Shown in pieces: positions 32,462 through 38,202 of a stretch of 55,822 nt of DNA. The notes below the pieces were generated by a model. It saw only the letters and a list, made by a program, of their open reading frames with translations, was not told the DNA's origin and made no database searches. The position numbers were made by a program, and so were the translations under genes. The DNA comes from a virus. Each line of letters begins with the position of its first letter. Within the stretch, counting starts at the first letter, position 1. The stretch is from the IMG/VR virus record IMGVR_UViG_3300032322_000568, positions 1 through 55,822 of that record; one strand, 5' to 3'.

Positions 32462-33205
32462 ATGGAAGTCAAAGCACAACCCAGTGAGGCTGGCCACTGG
32501 TACACGAGGACCGGTGAACCGATGTACCAGGTCAAATCCAATGCCGGCCACCTGCGCAATACAACGCTCAGGGACGCTCGCAAGTATGACCTAGTACCTT
32601 CGGTCACCACCATCCTAAATTGCGCCGCTAAGCCCGGTCTGGAGGCCTGGAAACAGCAACAGATCTTGCTTGCATCGCTAACCCTTCCAAAGCGTGATGA
32701 TGAGAGCCTAGACGCCTACGCTGACCGGGTCCTGAAGGACAGCAAAGAGCAGGCTTCAGAAGCTAGGGATTTGGGCACTGCTATCCATGCCAAGGTTCAA
32801 TCAGCCTTTGAAGGTGGGCCACCGAATGAAAGCTACCTGGCCGTCAAGCAGGTCCTCGACAAAGCGTATGGCAAGCAAGAGTGGATCAGTGAACGGTCCT
32901 TTAGCCACCCGCAAGGCTTTGGTGGCAAGTGCGATCTGCACTGCAAGGTGGCGGTCATTGACATCAAGACCAAGGCCTTTGGTCCGCAAGATGATCCGCA
33001 AGGGTTTGATGAACACCTGATGCAACTGGCAGCCTACCGATCAGGGCTGATCCTGCCTGATGCAGCTTGTGCCAATGTTTTTGTGAGCACAACTCACTCA
33101 GGACTTGTATCGCTCTATGAATGGACCAAGGCTGATGTCGAGCGCGGCTGGCTCATGTTTGAATCGCTTTTGAAGTATTGGCAGGCCAAAAATAATTATC
33201 AGTAG
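32462..33205 (+). CDS. PD-(D/E)XK recombination exonuclease (RecB/Cas4-like)
   Basis: 247 residues. Key elements: LGTAIHAKVQ with H109, GGKCDLHCKVAVIDIKTK giving D158 and D167-I-K169 (the D...DxK core), and HLMQLAAYRSGL with Q188 and Y192, the RecB-family motif IV helix. The N-terminus (YDLVPSVTTILNCAAKPGLEAWKQQ) is the usual helical start of these nucleases. It sits after the SSB-type gene, so together they probably act in DNA end processing and annealing-type recombination. Confidence 0.88.
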   Translation: MEVKAQPSEAGHWYTRTGEPMYQVKSNAGHLRNTTLRDARKYDLVPSVTTILNCAAKPGLEAWKQQQILLASLTLPKRDDESLDAYADRVLKDSKEQASEARDLGTAIHAKVQSAFEGGPPNESYLAVKQVLDKAYGKQEWISERSFSHPQGFGGKCDLHCKVAVIDIKTKAFGPQDDPQGFDEHLMQLAAYRSGLILPDAACANVFVSTTHSGLVSLYEWTKADVERGWLMFESLLKYWQAKNNYQ

Positions 33206-33236
33206 GTTGGGCGGTCGTTTTCTGGCGCATGAACGG

Positions 33237-33286
33237 TAGGGATCTTGATGAAACTGTTTGACAAGTGGATTAAAGATCCCTAACAT
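33237..33286 (+). promoter_or_regulatory. Internal promoter with a 10-bp inverted repeat
   Basis: TTGACA (33258-33263), 17-bp spacer, TAACAT (33281-33286): a good sigma70-type promoter for the second half of the rightward operon. A perfect inverted repeat TAGGGATCTT (33237-33246)/AAGATCCCTA (33273-33282) brackets the -35 box and covers the start of the -10 box, a typical operator layout. The downstream gene at 33333 has the GGAGCAAAC leader. Confidence 0.75.
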
Positions 33287-33332
33287 TCTCCTTACAGCAA
33301 CTTCGCTGTGAAGCAAACCAGGAGCAAACCAA

Positions 33333-33626
33333 ATGCAAAACGACATCGCAAACATCACCGCAGCATCAGTTGACCAACTCGGCGCATTGCTCGCCCAGAT
33401 CGCAGACCTGACCAAGCAGGCTGACGCAATCAAAGACGCCATCAAGGACAGCGCTAGCAACGGCGGTGCCAAGTCTGTTGAAGGCTCACTCTTCAAAGCC
33501 ACTTACGTTGAGACCAACCGCTCGACGTTTGACAAGGACGCCTTCATCAAGGCTTTCGGTGCCGAGGCTTACGCCAAGTTCCAGAAGACCACCGCAGTCT
33601 TCTCAGTCAAAGTTACCAGCCGCTAA
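33333..33626 (+). CDS. Small protein of a family near recombination genes
   Basis: 97 residues. N-terminal coiled coil (SVDQLGALLAQIADLTKQADAIKDAIKD), then EGSLFKATYVETNRSTFDKDAFIKAFGAEAYAKFQKTTAVFSVKV. The pattern (EGxxFxATxxExxRxxxDxxA) matches small phage proteins that often accompany exonuclease/SSB genes. It is the first gene after the internal promoter. Unknown biochemistry. Confidence 0.75.
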   Translation: MQNDIANITAASVDQLGALLAQIADLTKQADAIKDAIKDSASNGGAKSVEGSLFKATYVETNRSTFDKDAFIKAFGAEAYAKFQKTTAVFSVKVTSR

Positions 33627-33632
33627 TCAACT

Positions 33633-33647
33633 GGGGGCCTAGCCCCC
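33633..33647 (+). other. Intergenic hairpin
   Basis: Plus-strand GGGGGC-CTA-GCCCCC: a 6-bp stem with a 3-base loop, placed after the stop at 33626 and before the GGAGGACAC of the next gene. It is the only plus-strand member of the hairpin family and has a shorter loop. Confidence 0.65.
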
Positions 33648-33658
33648 TCGGAGGACAC

Positions 33659-34018
33659 ATGTACAAGCTAATTGAATCTGACAAGTATGACCTGCGTATG
33701 CAGGTGTGCAATGTGGTCGAGAAGGCCAACAACCTGAACCGCACGCTAGCAAGTGAGTGGCCAGATCTTGATGGCTATCAACTTAATGCCTTCGACAACC
33801 TGGTCGGTGAAATGGAAGAGCTTGTGTCGATGATCGAGCACATCAAAAGCAGGAGGAAAGCAGCACGAGAATCATCATTGATCGCCCCATGCAGGGGTAT
33901 TACGTTGCATCTGAGGAGGACTGGGATCTTGGCTGGCCTACGGGCCTTGGCAAGACGCAGGAAGAAGCAATTGCTGACCTGCTGTGCCAGCGTGACCTTG
34001 ACCCCCAAACAACATTAG
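33659..34018 (+). CDS. Hypothetical protein; C-terminal third possibly out of frame
   Basis: 119 residues if read to 34018. The first ~70 (YKLIESDKYDLRMQVCNVVEKANNLNRTLASEWPDLDGYQLNAFDNLVGEMEELVSMIEHIKS) look like a normal small helical protein; the last ~50 are Arg/Leu/Cys-rich, unlike a phage protein, and run over another gene in a different frame (33865-34032). A shifted or missing stop near 33850-33880 is likely. GGAGG lies upstream of ATG 33659. Confidence 0.6.
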   Translation: MYKLIESDKYDLRMQVCNVVEKANNLNRTLASEWPDLDGYQLNAFDNLVGEMEELVSMIEHIKSRRKAARESSLIAPCRGITLHLRRTGILAGLRALARRRKKQLLTCCASVTLTPKQH

Positions 34019-34032
34019 TGGAGGTGGTATGA
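33865..34032 (+). CDS. Small conserved-type protein with possible ACG start
   Basis: Reading from ACG 33865: RIIIDRPMQGYYVASEEDWDLGW, then PTGLGKTQEEAIADLLCQRDLD. This type of short protein is common in phages and usually starts at the RI(I/V)ID strand. AGGAGG (33851-33856) lies 8 bases before ACG; the first ATG is 24 bases further (33889). The stop overlaps the next start as ATGA (34029), the coupling style of this operon. It could be a true near-cognate start, a mutated ATG, or a sequencing error. Confidence 0.62.
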   Translation, partial: TRIIIDRPMQGYYVASEEDWDLGWPTGLGKTQEEAIADLLCQRDLDPQTTLVEVV

Positions 34033-34250
34033 AAACAGGTGGACCAGCGTTTCCATTACACACACACGATTGGCACAAAGAAGTCAGTGATACAGGGTAT
34101 ATCGATCATGACTTCACCATGGGCATGACCTTGCGCGATTACTTTGCAGCCAAGGCGATGCAAGCACTGGCGCAGGGGAATTATTTTGATGCAACCGCGA
34201 GGCAGGCTTACATGATTGCAGACGCCATGCTGAAAGCGAGGGAACAATGA
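34029..34250 (+). CDS. Conserved small phage protein
   Basis: 73 residues (GGPAFPLHTHDW at the start; GMTLRDYFAAKAMQALAQGNYFDATARQAYMIADAMLKAREQ). The 'GMTLRDYFAAKAM' and 'AYxxADAMLxARE' elements belong to a small family found in many phages; function unknown to me. ATG 34029 overlaps the previous stop. Confidence 0.78.
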   Translation: MKTGGPAFPLHTHDWHKEVSDTGYIDHDFTMGMTLRDYFAAKAMQALAQGNYFDATARQAYMIADAMLKAREQ

Positions 34251-34447
34251 TCCCTGGCACACGCGTGAAGACACCTCGAGGGCTTGGCATCCTCGAGCAC
34301 ATCCAACCCGACGGGACCTGCGCAGTCCGATTGATCAATGACCGTGAGTGGCCATTTCCTGAGTGGATTTACCTGCAACGCAATCAAGTCAAGCTGGCGT
34401 TCAAACCCAAGTTAGACCTGTCAACTTTTGAGGAGGCACCGTTCTAA
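34247..34447 (+). CDS. Hypothetical small protein
   Basis: 66 residues, beta-rich (GTRVKTPRGLGILEHIQPDGTCAVRLINDREWPFPEWIYLQRNQVKLAF), suggesting a small SH3/KOW-like barrel. It ends FEEAPF. Coupled to the gene before by ATGA. No family recognised. Confidence 0.66.
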   Translation: MIPGTRVKTPRGLGILEHIQPDGTCAVRLINDREWPFPEWIYLQRNQVKLAFKPKLDLSTFEEAPF

Positions 34448-34741
34448 ATGGAACAAGTTTACTTACAGCACCTGGGCACTTGCCCCATCTCGAAGTTTGA
34501 GACGAGCAAGCTTAAACCCGTAACTAAGCGGCCCTACAAGTTTGGCGTGAGTGCTTGCCACTCACCTGCCCCCAGGAACTTCTACAGCCACGATCAGGAC
34601 TGGGTTTATGACCTGATGGTACTTGATCGCACGCCCTACCAAATGATTCGTTACAAGGGCCTCCAGTGGCTTCTGTACGCGCTTTTTGCCGGCGCTGTTA
34701 TCTACTTCAGCAATGGTGTCGCACAGTGGGCGGTGCGGTGA
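34448..34741 (+). CDS. Small protein with a C-terminal membrane helix
   Basis: 97 residues. Basic N-terminal half (ISKFETSKLKPVTKRPYKFG), then one hydrophobic segment near the C-terminus (LQWLLYALFAGAVIYFSNGVAQW). Probably a single-pass inner-membrane protein. It begins directly after the previous stop. Confidence 0.66.
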   Translation: MEQVYLQHLGTCPISKFETSKLKPVTKRPYKFGVSACHSPAPRNFYSHDQDWVYDLMVLDRTPYQMIRYKGLQWLLYALFAGAVIYFSNGVAQWAVR

Positions 34742-34848
34742 TGGCTGACCTAATGGACTGGCTTATCACGATGTTTGGCGTTGGCTCGATCGGGCTGACA
34801 GTGTTTTTAATTTATGTCTTATGGAGCATGCCTTATGGTGAGGAATGA
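34741..34848 (+). CDS. Very small membrane protein
   Basis: 35 residues: MADLMDWLITMFGVGSIG..., then LTVFLIYVLWSMPYGEE; mostly hydrophobic, so one transmembrane helix. ATG 34741 overlaps the previous stop (TGATG). Too short to assign. Confidence 0.55.
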   Translation: MADLMDWLITMFGVGSIGLTVFLIYVLWSMPYGEE

Positions 34849-35044
34849 TTATCGATTAACGATGATTGCTGCAGCGCTGAACGGGATCTTGTCCCGCGGC
34901 GTTGAGCATTACAAGGATGGACCTTACTCACTGGATACGCCAGAGCGCATTGCGACGCTGGCTATCCGTATTGCAGACGCAACCCTGGAGATTAGCAATG
35001 AGAGATTACCAAGACCCAGAAGTACAGATTCAAGTGCTGGTTGA
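34835..35044 (+). CDS. Hypothetical small protein
   Basis: 69 residues from ATG 34835, overlapping the membrane-protein gene. Helical N-terminus (YRLTMIAAALNGILSRGVEHYKDG) and LDTPERIATLAIRIADATLEIS, then a polar tail. GGAG lies upstream. Unknown. Confidence 0.6.
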   Translation: MVRNDYRLTMIAAALNGILSRGVEHYKDGPYSLDTPERIATLAIRIADATLEISNERLPRPRSTDSSAG

Positions 35045-35171
35045 GTACATGCAAGTCATGATCGCTCGCAGAGACTGGCACGGTGTGAGTGATGCAGCCA
35101 ATGACATCAGAGAACTCGAGGCCGAGCAGGACGGTCCAAGCTTCTTACGGAGGAACCAGGAACATGCTTAG
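34998..35171 (+). CDS. Hypothetical small protein
   Basis: 57 residues (RDYQDPEVQIQVLVEYMQVMIARRDWHGVSDAANDIRELEAEQDG), helical. GGAG lies 7 bases before ATG 34998, which is inside the preceding gene in another frame. Unknown. Confidence 0.62.
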   Translation: MRDYQDPEVQIQVLVEYMQVMIARRDWHGVSDAANDIRELEAEQDGPSFLRRNQEHA

Positions 35172-35325
35172 CGATGCTGACATCAGGGCCTGCGCTGACA
35201 GTGTCCCTGACTCATTGACGGCTGATCATTGGTTTTATGCCTTTGCTCGTGCCATTGAAGCCATGGTCTTGCGTAAGCGAGCCTGTACCGATGACTGGCG
35301 TGACAGCGCAGGAGATGCAGCATGA
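35164..35325 (+). CDS. Small mosaic protein (FARAIE type)
   Basis: 53 residues (LSDADIRACADSVPDSLTADHWFYAFARAIEAMVLRKRACTDDWRD). The 'FYAFARAIEA' helix is shared with the gene at 36396-36656 (LYAFARAIEAKL), marking it as part of the same mosaic small-protein set. AGGAGGAACCAGGAAC precedes ATG 35164. Unknown function. Confidence 0.68.
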   Translation: MLSDADIRACADSVPDSLTADHWFYAFARAIEAMVLRKRACTDDWRDSAGDAA

Positions 35326-35807
35326 ATCTACTCGAACTGCTAGATGAAGTTGCTACCGAGACCAAAAAGGAAGACCTGCAGGAGGCTTGGGATCGGTGTC
35401 TGTTAAGAAACCACTTGAGCAATGCCAACATGGGCAAATTGATAAGTTGGTTTTGCACAGAACACGATTTGAACTGGGTGCAGTTCAATGAACTTAAACG
35501 TGTTCCTAAGTACGAGTACCAGGTTTTTTGCCACACATCACGTTATCTCGCGGCCTACCTTCCTAAGATCTGGGAATTGCTCATGGCCGGCAAAACAAAT
35601 GAGGAGATCCTTGCTTATCTCAAACGGTTCAATGTTCGCACGTTGGACAAACCCATCGACTTGAAAAAGGCGGCTAAGGAAGCCAAAGAACGGCAGCAAG
35701 ACACGTTGAAAGACAAGCGCAATGTGCTTGAGAAAAAGTCGCGCATCGGTCAACGGCTGCGTGCCAGCAAAGCCAATTGGAACACGGTCAAAGCAGTCCG
35801 ATCATGA
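35322..35807 (+). CDS. Hypothetical early protein
   Basis: 161 residues. N-terminal helices (LLELLDEVATETKKEDLQEAWDRCLLRNHL), an aromatic middle (LISWFCTEHDLNWVQFNELKRVPKYEYQVFCHTSRYLAAYLPKIWELLMAGKT) and a long basic C-terminal helix (LKKAAKEAKERQQDTLKDKRNVLEKKSRIGQRLRASKANW). The basic tail suggests nucleic-acid contact. ATG 35322 overlaps the previous stop. Confidence 0.7.
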   Translation: MNLLELLDEVATETKKEDLQEAWDRCLLRNHLSNANMGKLISWFCTEHDLNWVQFNELKRVPKYEYQVFCHTSRYLAAYLPKIWELLMAGKTNEEILAYLKRFNVRTLDKPIDLKKAAKEAKERQQDTLKDKRNVLEKKSRIGQRLRASKANWNTVKAVRS

Positions 35808-36136
35808 TCAAGATGAATGAACTGCTGTACGCACGGATGATCAAGATGCTGATGGAGGGCTGCACTGCGTACAACATCTGCGATGAGACGGGCCTGCATG
35901 TCGTCACGGTCCAGTCTTATCTCAGAGCCTTACACAAGGAAGGCGTGACTCACATCACGGGCTGGGTGAAGAACTCCCGCGGTGTGGATGCCACGCACAT
36001 TTACAAGCTTGGTATCGGTGAGGACAAGCCACGGTCGAAGATGACACGGGCTGAGATTGCTAAACGGTATCGATTCAGACAACGGTTACGCGCACGCATG
36101 GAGCGTGAGCGGATTGCTTTAGGGGTAAGACTATGA
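35804..36136 (+). CDS. Winged-helix/HTH-like protein
   Basis: 110 residues from ATG 35804. NELLYARMIKMLMEGCTAYNICDETGLHVVTVQSYLRALHKEGVTHITGWVKNSRGVDATHIYKLG follows a winged-helix layout: three helices, then a beta wing. The C-terminus is basic (RYRFRQRLRARMERERI). Probably a DNA-binding regulator of the operon or of late genes; no direct evidence. Confidence 0.76.
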   Translation: MIKMNELLYARMIKMLMEGCTAYNICDETGLHVVTVQSYLRALHKEGVTHITGWVKNSRGVDATHIYKLGIGEDKPRSKMTRAEIAKRYRFRQRLRARMERERIALGVRL

Positions 36137-36399
36137 GCGGTGATCACAATCAATTTCAAAAGGGCAAGTCATATCTTGATGAGCCAGTAGCCTGGATGCA
36201 CACAACTGGAACAGGCCATGTGTACTTCCGAAAAAAGCCACAGGACAAGGTTTTTAATCCACAGCCTGTGTACACCTCACCAAAGCGTGAATGGGTTGGG
36301 CTGACACTAAATGAAGCAGAAGATTTTTACGACAAATACACTGACAGAGCGGAGCTTATAAACGCCATAGACAAGTTCCTTGAGGAGAAGAACACATGA
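36133..36399 (+). CDS. Mosaic small protein with the WVGLT C-terminal module
   Basis: 88 residues. N-terminal PVAWMHTTGTGHVYFRKKPQDKVFNPQPVYTSP module ('EPVAW...PVYT-P'), then REWVGLTLNEAEDFYDKY and a C-terminal helix ending FLEEKNT. The last codons carry GAGGAGAAGAACAC, which is also the ribosome site for the next gene, whose ATG overlaps the stop. Unknown function. Confidence 0.72.
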   Translation: MSGDHNQFQKGKSYLDEPVAWMHTTGTGHVYFRKKPQDKVFNPQPVYTSPKREWVGLTLNEAEDFYDKYTDRAELINAIDKFLEEKNT

Positions 36400-36656
36400 A
36401 CACACAACCCGAAGCCTTGCGACTAGCTGATGCGCTGGACGCTGAGTTTGTGCAAGGACGAATAAGCAATAGCACGGGCAGGGAATCAGCCGTCGAACTG
36501 CGCCGATTGGCACTGAAGCAGTGGGTTGGCCTGACGGATGATGAGATTTATGACTGTGAAGAAGAAGTCGGAATGCCTCAGTACGAAATCTCATCGGCTG
36601 ATTTGTATGCGTTCGCCCGTGCCATCGAAGCCAAGCTAAAGGAGAAGAACACATGA
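36396..36656 (+). CDS. Mosaic small protein with WVGLT module
   Basis: 86 residues. The N-terminal half (ALRLADALDAEFVQGRISNSTGRESAVELRRLALKQ) is a separate module; then WVGLTDDEIYDCEEEVGMPQ and LYAFARAIEAKLKEKNT. The 3' end supplies AAGGAGAAGAACACATGA for the next gene. Unknown. Confidence 0.72.
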   Translation: MNTQPEALRLADALDAEFVQGRISNSTGRESAVELRRLALKQWVGLTDDEIYDCEEEVGMPQYEISSADLYAFARAIEAKLKEKNT

Positions 36657-37027
36657 GCAGAGAAGCTATGCAGATGGCGCTTGAAGCGCTGGAGAGTGAT
36701 CCAACAAGTCTTGCTTGGCTTATTAGCAAAAAGCAAGCCATCACCGCACTGCGCCAAACACTAGAGGAAAAGCAAGAGCCGGTGGCGTGGCGTTATGCAC
36801 TTGACGCCAGTGTTGAGGGCCCTCGTTGGATTTATATAGACAAAGACCCACATCAGTGGCTTAAAGGCCCTTCACTTGGTCATGCTCTGATCGAACCCCT
36901 CTACACCGCACCGCCAAAGCAATGGGTTGGGCTGACGGATGAGGACATGGAAGCACTTTTCTTGAATGAGGACGGTGTGAGGTTTGCCCGATACATCGAA
37001 GCCAAGCTAAAGGAGCGCAACACATGA
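36653..37027 (+). CDS. Mosaic small protein with PVAW and WVGLT modules
   Basis: 124 residues made of three modules: N-terminal EAMQMALEALE...ITALRQTLEEKQ, a middle EPVAWRYALD...PLYTAPPK and a C-terminal QWVGLTDEDMEALFLNEDGVRFARYIEAKLKERNT. The first and last parts are shared with neighbours. The 3' end repeats the AAGGAGCGCAACACATGA coupling. Confidence 0.72.
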   Translation: MSREAMQMALEALESDPTSLAWLISKKQAITALRQTLEEKQEPVAWRYALDASVEGPRWIYIDKDPHQWLKGPSLGHALIEPLYTAPPKQWVGLTDEDMEALFLNEDGVRFARYIEAKLKERNT

Positions 37028-37386
37028 CGGACGAAGAACTGTTGAGGTATGCCGCGAAAGCGATGGGATATGTTGAGCCAACCATGTATAGGCCAAAAAC
37101 CAACTGTCTTTTGTGGGTAGGCAAGGAGTCCGGCGCATCTACTTGGAGTCCATTCCGCGATGACAAAGACGCTTTTAATCTGATGGTTGCACTGGATATT
37201 GGCGTTCATCATGGCTGGACGTATGCAGATGAGAAGGAGCCGTATGCAAATGTGTGCGCTCAACATATCCCGTCGATGATTGAGGTCGGGGAGATAAAGG
37301 GTGATGACCCGAAGGCTGCAACTCGCCGCGCAATCGTCAGAGCCGCCGCTGAGATTGGCAAAAACATGGAGAAGAATCGTGGCTAA
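37024..37386 (+). CDS. Conserved small phage protein
   Basis: 120 residues. TDEELLRYAAKAMGY, then WSPFRDDKDAFNLMVALDIGVHHG and a C-terminal AATRRAIVRAAAEIGKNME. This 'W(N/S)PxxDDxDAxxLxVxLxI...ATRRAIVRAAAEIG' layout is shared by a family common in proteobacterial phages; role unknown. Coupled by ATGA to the mosaic gene before it. Confidence 0.78.
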   Translation: MTDEELLRYAAKAMGYVEPTMYRPKTNCLLWVGKESGASTWSPFRDDKDAFNLMVALDIGVHHGWTYADEKEPYANVCAQHIPSMIEVGEIKGDDPKAATRRAIVRAAAEIGKNMEKNRG

Positions 37387-37579
37387 GTTACCTTACACCT
37401 GGACCATCTGCCCTGATGAGCCGGCACCAAAACAATTCACAGCACTTACTCCCAGGCTGCTTCATGCCATGCGTAGTGGTGGCATGGACTTCACGATTGA
37501 CCATCGGGTTCTTGCATGGCCAGCATCAAAAGCAGGCAAAACGATTGTCAATAACCACCTGAAAAAAAAGCATGAATGA
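37379..37579 (+). CDS. Hypothetical protein with GTG start
   Basis: 66 residues read from GTG 37379 (Val/Met-Ala-Lys-Leu-Pro-Tyr-Thr-Trp), with GGAGAAG upstream inside the previous gene. The rest, FTALTPRLLHAMRSGGMDFTIDHRVLAWPASKAGKTIVNNHLKKKHE, looks like a small folded domain. No family recognised. Confidence 0.62.
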   Translation: MAKLPYTWTICPDEPAPKQFTALTPRLLHAMRSGGMDFTIDHRVLAWPASKAGKTIVNNHLKKKHE

Positions 37580-37892
37580 TGCCCTGCGCTATCGCATGCT
37601 CAGGCAGTTGGTTGACTACCCCGATCAAATGGATGCTGACCTAGATGAGCTTATACGAGAAGCAATTGAAAATTATCGAGCGACTGCACAACCAGGCGCA
37701 AAACCAAATGAAAACCGATCCAGCATTGGCCGATCAATACTTGCACGATCTGGCCTGGAATGTGTTGGAACTAAGGAAGAAATTACACGATGCAATGCCC
37801 ATACTGTCGCAACGAGTCAGGACGGTCCTTCAAGACAACCGTCCTTGATACCCGGTCCTACTGGGAACCCAACAAGCTTAGATTTTATTTAG
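37572..37892 (+). CDS. Hypothetical protein, 3' half doubtful
   Basis: 106 residues. The first ~36 (NDALRYRMLRQLVDYPDQMDADLDELIREAIENYR) resemble the N-terminus of small phage proteins of the 'ALRYRxLR' type; the remainder is polar and Ser/Pro-rich and is overlapped by two genes in other frames. It may be frameshifted or decayed. ATG 37572 overlaps the previous gene by 8 bases. Confidence 0.42.
   Translation: MNDALRYRMLRQLVDYPDQMDADLDELIREAIENYRATAQPGAKPNENRSSIGRSILARSGLECVGTKEEITRCNAHTVATSQDGPSRQPSLIPGPTGNPTSLDFI
37645..37848 (+). CDS. Hypothetical small helical protein
   Basis: 67 residues (SLYEKQLKIIERLHNQAQNQMKTDPALADQYLHDLAWNVLELRKKLHD...), a convincing amphipathic helical pair, but lying wholly inside the preceding reading frame. 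It ends 59 bases after the start of the next gene. No strong ribosome site. Plausible real gene. Confidence 0.5.
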   Translation: MSLYEKQLKIIERLHNQAQNQMKTDPALADQYLHDLAWNVLELRKKLHDAMPILSQRVRTVLQDNRP

Positions 37893-38002
37893 AGCGCCGA
37901 CGCGAATGCAAAAAATGTCAAACACGATTCCTAACCAGAGAGTTCTCACCATCGGTTCCACCACCCTCACGCTCCGTGAGTGGGCAAAGCGCGGAAAGCT
38001 AA
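37790..38002 (+). CDS. NrdR-like zinc-ribbon protein
   Basis: 70 residues. MQCPYCRNESGRSFKTTVLDTRSYW, then FYLERRRECKKCQTRFLTRE has the CPYC...RRRECxxCxxRFxTxE pattern of NrdR/zinc-ribbon proteins (two CxxC pairs). Only the ribbon is present, not the ATP-cone, so it is not full NrdR. AAGGAAG lies 10 bases before ATG 37790. Possible DNA/RNA-binding small protein. Confidence 0.68.
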   Translation: MQCPYCRNESGRSFKTTVLDTRSYWEPNKLRFYLERRRECKKCQTRFLTREFSPSVPPPSRSVSGQSAES

Positions 38003-38202
38003 GTTATTACACCCTGAAGTGGCGTGTGGATCAGGGATGGCCCTCAGACCGTTTATTTGAGCGCAGGAACGCCGTAAAGGACGGCAGGAAGGTTTGCTCT
38101 AAGTGCCAGGACACAAAGCCCGTAGAGGCCTTTTATGAGCGTTCTAGGGGCGGGTGGCTGGCAGAGTGCAAAGTCTGCTTTAAGTCTCGGTATAAACGCT
38201 AG
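37915..38202 (+). CDS. HTH plus zinc-ribbon protein, last rightward gene
   Basis: 95 residues from ATG 37915 (an ATG at 37906 is also possible). N-terminal REWAKRGKLSYYTLKWRVDQGWPSDRLF looks like a helix-turn-helix; the C-terminal VCSKCQDTKPVEAFYERSRGGWLAECKVCFKSRYK carries CxxC pairs of a zinc ribbon often found beside HNH domains. It overlaps the previous gene by 88 bases and its TAG overlaps the stop of the facing late gene. Function unknown. Confidence 0.7.
   Translation: MSNTIPNQRVLTIGSTTLTLREWAKRGKLSYYTLKWRVDQGWPSDRLFERRNAVKDGRKVCSKCQDTKPVEAFYERSRGGWLAECKVCFKSRYKR

Noticed and set aside
37790-38002. Full NrdR transcriptional repressor
   Set aside because: Only the zinc-ribbon-like part (70 residues) is present; the ATP-cone domain is missing.
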